A DNA stretch of 64,000 bases, from the NCBI GenBank assembly GCA_036346355.1, contig CM070580.1, positions 28,067,374-28,131,373 of the forward strand, given 5' to 3'. The stretch's first letter is position 1; the number at the start of each line of letters is the position of its first letter. Under the pieces are notes generated by a model. It was not told the origin of the DNA. It did not search any database and worked only from the letters and a program-made list of their open reading frames with translations. Below, one piece after another: positions 9,515-20,825 of the stretch. A program made the translations under genes and the position numbers. Source of the DNA: Rhipidocladum racemiflorum. Taxonomy: Eukaryota > Streptophyta > Magnoliopsida > Poales > Poaceae.

Positions 9515-11917
9515 TGTAATGTCCAGTTGCCAGATCGCCTGGACGTGAGACCAAGGGAACACGGGACTGTAATGGGGAAAGATTTAGAGGAGGAAGAAGA
9601 CGGGGAAGGCAAGGGTAATTGGATTCAAGCCATTTTCTCTTCTCCCCTTGATTGGTACCATAGACTCGGTTTTAAGCACTCCCTGCCTCACACTGCCATA
9701 TAGGACCCACAGGTGTTATATTACCGCCCTCATGAGAAATTGTTTATCCCCAAACAATTGAATTACCCCAAGAACTCTGATACCACCGAGATCCCATGGC
9801 CTCTGCAATTCGACGACATTGACCTCAGACCCTAGCCTGTTCCATACAGGACCCATCTCCAACCCTATGTATCCAGCTCCAATAACCAACTTCTTTGGTA
9901 TTTCTGAAAGGGCAAGAGCCCCAGTAGATGATACAATCTTTTCTCATCTATTGTAACTCCAGGGAGAGATTTAACATCTGAGCCCGTGTCAATGATAATG
10001 TTCTTCCCCTTGATGACAGTTCTACCGCCACCAATTGGGTCCATAGATACCTCCAAAGGGGCGACCAACTTCCCAAACCCTTTGACATGCTCAACCTTGT
10101 TCTTCTTGAGCAGGCCTTCAATACCTTTGGTGAGCCCAGAAATAGCCTCGTCTTTCTGAGACATCATTGCCAGCAGATCTATTTCCAAATTGGAGAACTT
10201 GATCCATGGTGTGCAGAAGAAGCCTTCGCCTCATGATACATATGCGACGAATGTAGAAGAGCTTCATTTACCTCATCTAAATTGGATAGCAAGAAACCAT
10301 CAGGTATGTCTCTGTCAAACTCTTCAAGATGACTTAATAAAGCTTCATCATCAGGAACAGAATGTTTGGTGTCTTGATTATCCAAATTCTCTTTCTTGAT
10401 TGGATTAATGGTCTCAATGGAGCTGCTATGATTTTCTTCGGCTATTAATGGATGTGTAGGAGATTGTGGCTTTTTTGATCCTTCATCGGCATCCTCCTCA
10501 CCATTACTGTCACATTCCATCGATCGCCCAGTAGTGATCTGAGCTACTGCTTGGGCCGTCGCCTCCAGTTGTTTTGCAAGGAGTTACTGATCCTTGGTGT
10601 TTTGCTCTACCGTCCTTGCCATGAGCTCTGATCGAGTCACCAATTGTTGTTGTGTGGTTTCTATGGATTCAACCCGCACAAACAATAGATCGAGCCTCTC
10701 CTTAATCGTGGCTAGTTTCTAATCCTGCTCCTTGTTACGGTCGTTGCTGTTCTGCTGCATGTTGCCTTCCTCCCTGGTGCTGGTGCGAGTTGAACAGGCT
10801 GTGGATGATCCCGCCGCTAGGGTAGTCGTGGCCATCGATGCGTCAGGGTCGTGGCTCGGTCCTGACATCGAACACGTGGTGGGCGCTGTTGCGGTGTTGT
10901 CACTGGAAGTCGACTGCATGTGTTGGACGTCCAGCCAGCAGCAGCCATCGTAAATGCAAAGCCCATGGGTGGCATTTCGAGCTTGCTCCGCGTCATGGCC
11001 TGATCGAAACCGAACAAGTGCCTTGACATGGTCGGCCCTCTTGAACACCACCACCTTCTCTGCCCCATAAGCATCGAAGACCTGGCGTAGCACCTCTTCT
11101 GTCACCGGATAGAGCACATGGCTCACGGTGACGCGAATAACGCCGCACGTGGGCACCTCCCTAGGACTTGTCATTACACCAAATAGTTGGCGGGCGACCT
11201 CCCCATGGACAACACCCTTGCTCAAATCCAGCCACCAGACATGCGTACCACCACCAAGGATCTCCGACGCCATCTCCTCGCTAGGAACCCGACGAATCCC
11301 TAACGCATTCATGACCCGCTGGCAGCGGCGGAAGGGGAACTGGGGCAGCGCGTGGAGGAACGGCGCAGCGTTGCGGATGATGGCCGAAGGGAGCCTGACG
11401 CGGTTGGTTGGTGCCGAGGTCGACTGGAATCGACGGCGAGGCCGATGCGGTCGCCAGTCGGTGCGAGCGGCTGTAGCGTCGCGGGGATGAGGCGGTGCAG
11501 TGCCGGCACAGATCTGAAGGACGGCGGCGATGACGCCCGTAATGGGCGCTGGCGGCGCGGAAGACGGATGCAGGCGAACTCCTGCGGTCACTCGATGGCG
11601 GGAAGTCACAGCGAGCACGACGATGATGCCGAAATCCGAGAGGACGGCCGGAGAACCGAAGACTGGGTGGAGCAGCCGGAGCGATGTGGGCTGGCTCTGA
11701 TACCAATTGTAATGTCCCATTGCCACCAGATCGCCTGGGACGTGAGACCAAAGGAACAAGGGACTGTAATGGGGAAAGATTCAGAGGAGGAGGAAGATGC
11801 GGAGGGCAAGGGTAATTGGATTCAAGTCATTTTCTCTTCTCCCCTTGATTGGTACCAAGGACTCTCTTTTAAGCACTCCCTGCCTCACATCGCCATATGG
11901 GACCCATAGGTGTTACA
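9515..11917 (-). mobile_element. Non-autonomous LTR retrotransposon with RRM-containing ORF
   Basis: Two short LTRs, 9515-9720 and 11708-11917, are direct repeats; the element is 2403 bp. The 5-bp target duplication GATCC flanks it at 9510-9514 and 11918-11922. On the minus strand the LTR ends TGTAACACC...CATTACA. The primer-binding site TGGTATCAGAGC, of the initiator-Met tRNA type, lies at 11694-11705 just inside the right LTR, which sets the orientation. The outer base of the 3' LTR is mutated (TATAACACC). There is no reverse transcriptase or integrase, so mobility would depend on proteins from another element. Confidence 0.88.
9865..11312 (-). pseudogene. Gag-like ORF with PTB-type RRM and coiled coil (degenerate)
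   Basis: This is the internal ORF of the small LTR element; the best start is the ATG at 11312 (MNALGIRRVPSEEM), though the frame is open back into the LTR at 11759. After about 95 residues comes an RRM resembling plant polypyrimidine-tract-binding proteins: VTVSHVLYPVTEEVLRQVF, then VKALVRF, then IYDGCCWLDVQ. The frame meets a stop at 10719. Coding character resumes as a probable coiled coil (SIETTQQQLV) with another stop near 10585, then continues at 10520-10179 as an acidic segment and at 10188-9865 in another frame. The last part holds IIIDTGSD, resembling a retroviral-type protease DTG motif. Binding retroelement RNA is an inferred role. At least two stops and one frameshift make this copy inactive. 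Confidence 0.65.
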
Positions 11918-11922
11918 GATCC

Positions 11923-13332
11923 GAACGGGTTGTCCGTCCGTCCTTGTGCACAGCCACGGTAAAAGTAACGAAACGACGAGATGCACAGAACGCTGCCACC
12001 CGTGTTTCACGTTTCTCCCCACTGTGCCGCGTCAATCCGATACATTCACCGTTGCAGCTTGATTTTGTTGAAATTAATCATGAATTAATTTAAACGAAGA
12101 AGTTTAAAGAATGTTAAGTTGAGGGGGTATAAAAGTTTAGTCACATATTACTTAGCTATATGGAGTGGAATTAATTTATAAGGAGAGTTCATACATGGAC
12201 TCTAATATAAGTTGGTGGTAAGGCTAGAGGTACACATGATTGGCTATGTAAGACTATGTATACACATGTGCGTGTTTTTTTGCGTGACTTGTGACTTGCT
12301 TAGTGTACTTAATCTTTTACCACGCGTATCATCTATGCCACATAACTTTACACCTCAGCTACCGACATGGCGCCGCGAACTCGATAAACGCATGTTCACG
12401 TGCGGTTAGTCCGCTGGTCCAAGTCGTGAGATTCCAGGGGGTGTTTCTGGAATCGTGGCAATTCGATTTGCACGTGGTAGTTTTGATTTTCGAATCGTGG
12501 AGAACTCACGAGACGGTTTTGCTCTGGTCGCGACTTCATAAAAGAGACGTCCTTGTTTGTGAAGGCGAAACAACAGAATCCGATCTTATCTTTCTCCAGC
12601 GCTCTTTGCCTCTCCCAAGTGCTTGCTGCTCCCGAGTCATTCTGTTCCTTCGCGCCGTCATGCAACGAGCATGAGGGAGAGCAGTGTCTACGTTTCGACG
12701 CCGGCCACTTGACGCCCTGTATGGGAGACCGACTATCAGATTTCTGGAAAGCACCCTTCAGCGCGATTGCTCGTCTTCGCCTTCGATCATCGCGTGCGCC
12801 GTTCCTTCGCAGCTTCTCACTCTTCATCAAGCTCTCTATAAGTGTCTCGGACCAATTTGTTATTAATCCAAATGATCTTTCTTTTGCGATTAAATATGAT
12901 GAGAATGCATACTGCTATGATAATTTTGTTCACATCTGTGTATAAATTGATCTATCTATTATGTGCTGATGTGTTTTTCACTAGTATGTTATGTATTCTT
13001 TGAATATCTGTTAGCTGCTAGTAATTATGTTGTAGATGTAATATTTAACTTCATGTTTTTATTATGTAATTTTAGAATAAAATTAATGCTATGGTATGTT
13101 AATTTTCAGACAGATTTTACCTTAGCACTGGGCTTGGTCTTGCTCTATTTCTTTTCCTCCTCCTCCCTGAAAAAAGTTTGATTCCCTTGCGGTGGCCACA
13201 TCTACCATCCGAACGGGACCGATCACCTTGTCGGCCGGATGCACGGCGAAGTTAAAAAGGTGGCAGCGGATAAGATCGTGAGATTCTCATCTCACCCACG
13301 CAGCTGTACTGCTATCACGCGGCATGTCTATG
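11923..13332. other. Intergenic, no gene recognised
   Basis: From the RRM element to the first MITE the DNA is of mixed composition, becoming AT-rich after about 12840. ORFs at 12396-12830 (minus) and 12553-12945 (plus) overlap antisense to each other and show no recognisable domain. A spliced non-coding transcript cannot be excluded, but nothing in the sequence argues for one. Confidence 0.3.
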
Positions 13333-13335
13333 TAA

Positions 13336-13660
13336 GGCTATTCCCAATGGATAATATCATACTCATTAAATAGATGTCATGTAGGATTTTTTGCTGATGT
13401 GGCAAATCATTAAATAGGAGGGAGAAGAAAGCTGTATCTTGAGTAAGATACCGCATTGGCACGATATCTTAGGCTGTGGCACAAAATCTAATGCCCTAGA
13501 CCCACTTTCATAAACACAACATCACACCAATTAATTATTTTAACCATATAAGTATGATATTATGCATTGTAGAGAGTGTTTCTTCAATGCAGTATCATAT
13601 TTTTCATCCTATGTGGCATTCTTGGATATTGGAGTATGATACTTTGCACTGGGAATAGCC
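13336..13660. mobile_element. Tourist-like MITE, TSD TAA
   Basis: A 325-bp element with terminal inverted repeats GGCTATTCCCAATG / CACTGGGAATAGCC. TAA is duplicated at 13333-13335 and 13661-13663, as expected for PIF/Harbinger-derived MITEs. Subterminal ATATCATACTC and GAGTATGATACTT motifs pair as well. Non-coding. Confidence 0.85.
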
Positions 13661-13777
13661 TAAGCAAATTTGTTCCTGGCGCTTAACAGATTGTTTTTTT
13701 CAACTTCGATCTTTTGTCCAAACCAAATTATAGGACTTTAGGTACTTTCTACGCTCTTATAACACGATAGATATTAA

Positions 13778-14123
13778 GAGCCTGTTTTGCAATACAGTAT
13801 TTTCATAGTTTTTAGGTAAAATCATGGTTTTAAAGAATAACATAGTATTTTTGGCCATAAGGTGTTTGGAAGCAACCAAAAAAACTCTATTTTAAAAACC
13901 ATGGTATTACCAATACCATGGTATTTTTGGAGTATTGAAAACTTCACTCAGAGTGGAGTTTTGGGTCTTTAGCATCACTTCATCATGCAAAAAATTTTGT
14001 AGCCAAACAGCTTGTAGTTTAAAGAAAAACCATTCTTTCAATGGTGGTAGGTGAAACTATGGTATTTATACAAAAACAATTTTCAAACCATGGTATTAAA
14101 ATTTTTTGCTTCCAAACAGGGCC
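13778..14123. mobile_element. Tourist-like MITE, TSD TAA
   Basis: A 346-bp element with ends GAGCCTGTTTTGC and TCCAAACAGGGCC (imperfect TIR). It is flanked by TAA at 13775-13777 and 14124-14126. The interior is AT-rich with repeated ATGGTATT / AATACCATGG motifs. Non-coding. Confidence 0.8.
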
Positions 14124-14275
14124 TAATCGTGCTTTTATTTCGTGATAGTTGAATGTATTATAATATTAATCGTGCTTTCACACTGTGGTATGTGGACCTA
14201 CTATGATCCCATACTATGAGAAGTGATATATGTCTCTGAATACTTTCACAGTTTAGAAGAATGATAGATTTATAA

Positions 14276-14625
14276 TCTCTACTATATAAAGTGAGTGTTT
14301 CTTCCCACGTCATTTCATCAAAATTACCAGTTCTACCATTCTTTAATTACCCAACTCTTTAATTAACCACTCCAGGTGTGAATGAAAGACAGCACACAAG
14401 ACCATTTTTTAATTACCCACATCTTTAATTAATTAACCACTCCAGGCGCAAGAAACGAAGCGTCAGAACGCTTCATTTGCATAGAAATATAGAAATACTG
14501 CTTCAATAGTGTCCTACTGTATAAGGTATTATTTGCACAACATATTTTCTTGTGTCATGTTATCGTAATAGCAGGACAGCCATTCAAAATGTAGATACCG
14601 TTGCAACGCACGGGCACCTTACTAG
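14276..14625 (+). mobile_element. Short non-autonomous Helitron
   Basis: It begins TCTCTACTATATAAAG after an A and ends GGGCACCTTACTAG before a T. The palindrome CGTTGCAACG about 20 bp from the 3' end can form the terminal hairpin. Two internal copies of the CTTTAATTA...CCACTCCAGG block are present. Same family as 8026-8273. No Rep/helicase coding. Confidence 0.75.
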
Positions 14626-15480
14626 TTTATTTAAAATGAAAGTCAGCTAAAAAACTGAACCAAAAGAAGAAGAAAAAACAAAAAACATCTTGTCTCTCGC
14701 ATGGATCATAATCCTGATGAGAGGATCTCGTCTGAATTTTATTTAAAATTTTGACATCTCATTGAGATTTTGAATTTCGACCGTCTCTCCGAAATATATA
14801 AGAAAACGAAATTTATAGCATTCGTCTCTCGAGCCCCGAACATTCGTACTGCGCCCATTCCTCCATTTGTTCTTTTCTTTTGCCGTCTCTCAACACGTCG
14901 TAGAGGACTCGTCGCTCGGCACGCCGAATGTCCAAGTGCTGTGATCTGGTAGGACAGCAGAGCCAACACTGTGATTGAATCGGAGCTCTGGACAACGAAT
15001 CAACGATTAATAAACTTCAAAATCCCATGGTGTGCTCGGTGTTCCAGACGGAGAGCGCCACCACACACGGCCGCGTCACGGCGAGGCGTGAGTGTGATGG
15101 CGCAGCGGAGGCAACGGCGGACGTGCCATCCGGGATTGCAAGGAAATGAGGAAAGTTCTACCTGCTTCTCACGATTCCAACGCTTATTTAGGGCCATGTT
15201 TGATTTATAGACCCCGGGAGGAAAAGCAAAACGCAAAACGAAGCCCGGGCTGTGCAGGGCGTTTTTCGCAAACCTGACCACGTGGACAAGCGGACCGACA
15301 CGAAACCTCCCGAGATTGTTATATAGAATTAATTATTATATACAAAGTTTGTTATATTTTACTATAGTTTTTTTTATCAAACTTATATAAAGTTAAATTA
15401 TTAAAATTAAAACCATAATTTGGCTATTAAAATAAAGCTTGTCATACTTTATTGAGTCAATGACACATAGAACCTAGATA
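14626..15480. other. Intergenic, no gene recognised
   Basis: Lies between the Helitron and the MULE. Overlapping antisense ORFs at 14739-15281 show no domain. The last 180 bp are AT-rich. Confidence 0.3.
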
Positions 15481-15950
15481 GCAAGAAAGGAGAAAATTGA
15501 TAATATGCCACCGCAAAGATGAGCCCTTGCCCAAATGCCATTATGGTCGTGGATCACTTTAAAATGCCACTCGAAACGACGCCATCTCGTCCACGATGCC
15601 ATTCCGGCCATTTTGCTGCAGTTATGACCATTTTGCCCCCTCGGTCGGTGCTTGAACTCAATCTCCTCTGAGACCCAATGGCTATCTTCACCGGGACCGG
15701 CGACGGAGTGGCGGTGGTGCCGATTTGTGAAGGTGAGACCATGTTTCCCTGTGAGAAGGCTCATCCTGCCTACTGGGGTTACTCTCTTGTTTTGATATGT
15801 TCGTTTTCTTCTTTTGTTCCGTGCACGAAACCCTAGAGTAGTGATTCTCACGGGATCCCAGCGAGCTCGGCGAGATGAACCCCAAGGGCATGGACAGAGT
15901 GAGTGATGCTAGATTAGATGCATGGATAGATAGTACAGTAGATTGGTCCA

Positions 15951-18900
15951 TTGCCATGGACTCCACCACATGATCATGTTAGTGGTGAAGAAGAAGCTGT
16001 TGTTGCAAATGCAATAGCTAGTAATGTAGATGCAATGGGCAGTCGTGATGCATTGGCCTTAGTGTTGGGTAGTGGTACTGGTGTATCAAGTGGAGAGGCA
16101 ATTGATTGGGATAATACAAGGATTCAAGAATCGCAAGATGAGGAAGGTAGAATAGAACAGATGACTAAGGATCAGTTGTTTGTTTTACTGGGATTAAGAG
16201 AGGAGGATATAAGGAGAAGCAATGATGATAGGGTAAGGACTGATGAGGGGCAAAGTGCAGGGGGAGGATCTAGAAACTCAAATGATGCTCGACATTGTCT
16301 CCAAGATGCTGCCATTGTTGTTGATGACTCCATGCTAGAAGAAGTGTGTATTTCCTATGACAAGGAGCACCCCAAAATGGAACTAGGCACCCTATATCCA
16401 TCTATGAAAGAGTTCATGCTAGCTGTCAGGCAGTCTACAATAAATGAGGAGTTTGAGTTGGGAATTGAAAAAACTGACCAAGCAAGATTCAGAGGGTACT
16501 GCAAAGCTGAAGGTTGTCCTTGGAGGATTGTTGGACGCAGGAGAAATGATATGAAAACGATAATGGTATCAACCTTTTATCATTTCTATGCTAACATGTT
16601 ATTTATGTCATGAAATGTGTAAATTGTGGTTTCAAGTTTATGCATCTAATGAGCTTGTATGTCTTGATTGCAGGTGTCAGTATTGAAAGGGACGTACACA
16701 TACGCTTCTAGCAGCAGAGTTAGCGGAACTACAACAACTCAAGCATGGGTTGCCGAAAGGGTTGTTCCTGTTCTTCGAGGTAACCCTACTCTTGGTGCTC
16801 GGGACATGCAAAAAAAAAAACTAGAAGGTCAATACCACATATCCGTAGCTTATGACACTGTTTGGAAGGGGCAACAAAGAGCTCTTAGGGAAATGTATGG
16901 TAGTTGGGAGGAATCATTTCAGTTGCTTTATAGATGGAAGGCAGAGGTCATAAATAGGTCACCTGGAAGTGTTGTAGAGATAGGCACTAGATGTGTAGAT
17001 GGAAGTGTGTATTTTCATAGATTTTTTTGTGCACTAAGACCATGCATTGAGGGGTTTGTCAATGGGTGTAGACCATACCTTAGCATTGATAGCACTGCCC
17101 TTAATGGAAGGTGGAATGGTCAATTGGCTGTTGCTATAGCTTTGGATGGCCAGAACTGGATGTACCCTGTAGCTTTTGGGTTCTTTGATTCTGAAACTGA
17201 AGATAATTGGACTTGGTGGATGACTCAGCTTGACAAGGCATTAGGAGAACTTCCCCGATTGGCCATATGTACAGATGCATGTAAAGGCTTAGAAAACACT
17301 ACTAGCAAGGTATTCCCTCATACAGAGAAGAGGGAGTGTTTTAGGCATCTAATGCAGAACTTTGTAAAGCAATTCCATGGTGGCACTTTTAGTGAAATGT
17401 ACCCTGCAGCAAGGGCAATCATGGTTGATGTGCATGATAAACATATGGAATCAATTCAGCGACAATGTCCTAGGGTATCTAACTACTTGAATAAATGGCA
17501 TAGGTTGAAGTGGATGAGGTGTATGTTCAATACAGAGGTGAAATGCGACTACATCAATAATAACTTGGCCGAATGTTTTAATAATTGGATCAGGGACATC
17601 AAGGACCTCCCTGTTGTTGACCTTGCAGACAAGCTAAGGGAAATAATAATGGTTCTTTGGGAAAAAAAGAAAGAGGATTGCTGATAGGTTGGATGGTAGG
17701 ATACTTCCTGTAGTGATAGTTCATCTAAAGGCAAGAACTAGAGGCCTAGGACACATAAGAGTAGTCAAAGAAGATAGGGTAGCTGCAGAGGTTTGGGACA
17801 ATAGTTCTGGTGAGAGGCATGTGGTCAAAGAGTATGAACATCAATGTACTTGCCGTGAGTGCCAGCATACTGGCAAGCCTTGTGACCATGCACTTGCAAG
17901 TATCACTACCCATAGGGTGTATAACATGGAAGACTATGTGCATGACCACTATACTGTTACCAAATTTAAGGCTGCATATGCTGGACACATAGAACCCATG
18001 ACTGACAAGGCACAATGGCCACAGGTAAACTTATTATATGAAGTAGGAGCACGACTGGACAAAAGGGGAGTTGGTGGCAACAGCTCTAGTGCCAAGCAGG
18101 GAAACAATGGAAAACAGAAAACAATGATGAGAGGCCCAATGAAGTGTAAGAGATGCGGGGAGGTTGGTCATAGACAAGCAAGCTACAAGTGTCCACTAAA
18201 TGGTACTAAGAAAAGGTAAGATTTACTAACTGTGCTTATCAAATGCATGAGTATGCTGTTTTCTAATTATTTGAACTGTTTTGTAATGCATGAACTATTG
18301 TAGGAAGAGGAAGAACATGAGCAAAGTGTATGCCAGCACCCCTTAGGGATGGAACTGGTACGGATATTTTCCGACCGACCGACCGACCGAATTGATTTGG
18401 ACGATGATTTGGATAGTTTCACAGATATCCAGTTGATTTCTCGGATAAGGATATGGATACAGATAATTTACATGGATACGGATACGGATATGGAACACTG
18501 ATTATCCGATGGATACGGAATATCCGAGTTTTTGTTCGGATAATATCCGAATATGACATACGGATATTATCCGAATAACACGTTTCAGAATAACACATTA
18601 ACAATTTAACATGTTTCACTGTTTCAGAGACTAGGATCTGCATTGGATGACAAGATATAATGTGTTCATGTGTGCTAGATGCTAATTTGGAGATATTTGG
18701 GTAAAGGTGGTACAGAAATTGGCAAGTGGCGTTTCAGGAGGGCTACTTAGGATTCAAAGAAGATATACCGGTACCAAATCATTTGGTTCAATTATTGCAA
18801 TGGGGTACATTGTTACTCACAGAGTCACATGTATGACAAGCTAGGGATAAAAAGGCAAAAAAAAAAAGACATACAAATATATTTCTTTTGGAATTATGAA

Positions 18901-19391
18901 TTTAAATTTGGACCGATTTTGGAAAAAAAAACTGAAATTGGATTTTAAAATATCCGACTAATATTATTCGTATCCATGTTGATTCCGATCCGTATTCGAT
19001 CTGTATTCGTAACCGATATTATCCTGTATAATTCGTATTCGATTCTGTATTCGACACTATTCGTATTCGATTCTGTATTCGATAAAAAATACGGATACGG
19101 ATATGAATAGGACGATATTTGACCGTATCCGATCCGATCACATCCCTAGCACCCCTAATAAACAAACCACTGTGCACGACAACCCTGGAGTGGTCACAAG
19201 AAGGTATGCTATGAATATATTCTAAACCATTTGCAAATCCATGATCTGAACTTATTTCAACTGTCTTTTGCAGCATGCACAGTGGGCTGAACAACACATC
19301 CACTGAGCCTACCCCTACACAGGCATCTCAGACTACTGCAAAAAAGACCCAACCCAGGAAGAAGATGACCCCAAAGAAAAAGAAGGCTTGA
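15951..19391 (+). pseudogene. MURA-type MULE transposase gene, frameshifted and split by a hAT insertion
   Basis: Coding exons: about 15951-16565, 16674-18215, 18304-18343 resuming at 19157-19203, and 19274-19391, all with GT-AG borders. The product would cut and join the MULE ends in the nucleus. Readable parts are an N-terminal DNA-binding region ending FRGYCKAEGCPWRIVGRR, a core with LSIDSTALNG and AICTDACKG (probable catalytic Asp residues) and LAECFNNWI (probable third acidic residue), a SWIM zinc finger CTCRECQHTGKPCDH, a zinc knuckle CKRCGEVGH, and a basic tail PRKKMTPKKKKA. One extra base in the A7 run at 17662-17668 breaks the frame between core and SWIM; a further shift is likely near 15972. 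The 5' end is uncertain: the frame runs into a stop at 15939, and an upstream ATG at 15875 (MNPKGMDRV) reads to 15972 in another frame. Confidence 0.85.
18344..19148. mobile_element. Non-autonomous hAT element inside the MULE transposase gene, TSD GCACCCCT
   Basis: An 805-bp element beginning TAGGGATGG and ending ACATCCCTA. It is flanked by a perfect 8-bp duplication GCACCCCT at 18336-18343 and 19149-19156, diagnostic of hAT. Both arms are rich in GGATA / TATCC / CGGATAC motifs in opposite orientation, which would serve as subterminal binding sites. No transposase is encoded. Removing it and one duplication restores an open exon, so it postdates the MULE gene structure. Confidence 0.93.
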
Positions 19392-19946
19392 ATCCTTGTG
19401 GAAGATCAGTTTGCTCCATTTGGAATGTGTGGAGTTTAGATGTCCTTGTGTGTGGAGTTTAGAAGGCCTAATACTACATGTCTTTGTTCTAGCAATCTTT
19501 GTTGTAGCAATGTGTGTGAACTCAGCTGTCTTTGTTCCAATGTTTGTTCTAGCAATCCATGATATTGTATCTTTGTTTCAACCGTCTTATTTCAATGAAT
19601 ATCAACTATCTTTGTTCCAGTCTTTGTGCCATGATCTGAACTTATTTCAAGCAAGAAGGTTGCTCCAGTCTTTGAAGCAAGTTGCTTGTGAGTGGTCTGG
19701 AGGAAGTTCACACAGTAGACCATGGATGAAACAACATATATATATAGAGATAAGCACTGATGATAAACATTCAGCCAACTGTGTACACAATTGCATTCGA
19801 AGTTCACAACTGTGTAGGAGCATATATATAGAGATAAGCACTGATGATAAACATTCAACACAATTGCAATCAAATACTACATTAACTAGTTCAGAGTTCA
19901 CACTGTAGTTCAGATCTTCACAACCCAGTTACATAACTAACATAAC
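19392..19946. other. 3' region between the two convergent MULE genes
   Basis: Contains the presumed 3' UTRs and terminators of both MULE genes. A direct repeat of about 38 bp (AGAGATAAGCACTGATGATA core) lies near 19745 and 19832. The phrase CATGATCTGAACTTATTTCAA occurs near 19240 and 19630, hinting at local duplication. No further ORF is credible. Confidence 0.45.
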
Positions 19947-20504
19947 TCACTTAACTAGCATCACAACCACACCCAACAAAATCAATGCTGCAATAAGTAC
20001 ATTGCTCACAACAAGAATACGACACATTTGGAGCAACTGTAACATGTTCTTATCAACAAAATGGTTAACACATCTCTCTATCCTACAATCCACATTGAAG
20101 AAATCAGTACATGCCCCTTCATTGATTGGATCATTCAGGCCTTCAGTGATAGCTTCGTTTGCGATGAATTCAGCATATTGCTCACGCCACATGTAAAATA
20201 AACACCTCCTAGGGATCTGTCATCAGCAAAACAGCCACATTAAGCCACAAACCGATCTCTCCCACAAACCCTAAAAACCAAACAAAAATCACGAAAAAGT
20301 TCATGAATTGGACTCACCTCTTGCTCATTCCTCCGGCATTTGAAAAAAAGTCCTTCCTGGGTTCTTCTTCGATCGGGACACGAGCTCCAAAATACGGTCG
20401 CCGCACCTAGGCCAATCCACAAGCGGCAGCCTATTAGGGCCGTATTGCAGCATCAAAGAAGCGCCCCTCACACGAGAATTGACCGACATGCTCCTCTTCG
20501 ACAT
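19947..20504 (-). pseudogene. GRF-type zinc-finger protein with C-terminal membrane segment (second MULE gene)
   Basis: Two exons on the minus strand, 20504-20318 and 20216-19947, joined by a GT-AG intron; about 151 residues. The chosen start is MSKRSMSVNSRVRG; a longer frame runs to 20654. The zinc finger runs from CG in WPRCGDR through NPGRTFF, a KC one frame over, and CLFYMWREQY in exon 2, the expected C...C...C pattern with the GRF-like core. The C-terminus ends in a hydrophobic helix (VLIAALILLGVVVMLV), suggesting a tail-anchored protein. One extra T in a T7 run (A7 on plus, about 20342-20348) breaks the frame inside the finger. It resembles plant proteins annotated as At4g04775-like. 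Its function is unknown; its position copies that of mudrB, but the sequence does not resemble MURB. Confidence 0.68.
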
Positions 20505-20825
20505 CCACCCTGTGCGCAGCTTGCCGTCGTAGTCTTTGTCTCCGTCGCCGGTCTTGGGGAGGGAGAGCTGAGAACGAATAGAATGGAGAGCGAGGAGAGC
20601 TCCTCGGTTGGGACTACTCGGTGAGAAACAACCAACCAGTCCAACCAAGTTCAAGCACCGACCGAGGGGGCAAAATGGTCATAACTGCAGCAAAATGGCC
20701 GAAATGTCATCGTGGTCGAGATGGCGTCGTTTCGAGTGGCATTTTAAAGTGATCCACGACCATATTGGCATTGGGGCAAGGGCTCATCTTTGCGGTGGCA
20801 TATTATCAATTTTCTCGCAAGAAAG

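Larger units (their letters stand above)
15490..20816 (+). mobile_element. Structurally complete Mutator-like element (MULE), TSD GCAAGAAAG
   Basis: A 5327-bp MULE bounded by imperfect 169-bp terminal inverted repeats (15490-15658 and 20648-20816; outer end GAGAAAATTGATAATATGCC). The perfect 9-bp duplication GCAAGAAAG lies at 15481-15489 and 20817-20825. It holds a MURA-type transposase gene on the plus strand and a convergent minus-strand gene for a GRF zinc-finger protein, a two-gene layout reminiscent of maize MuDR. The perfect duplication suggests a fairly recent insertion, although both genes carry frameshifts and a hAT element has since inserted. Confidence 0.93.
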
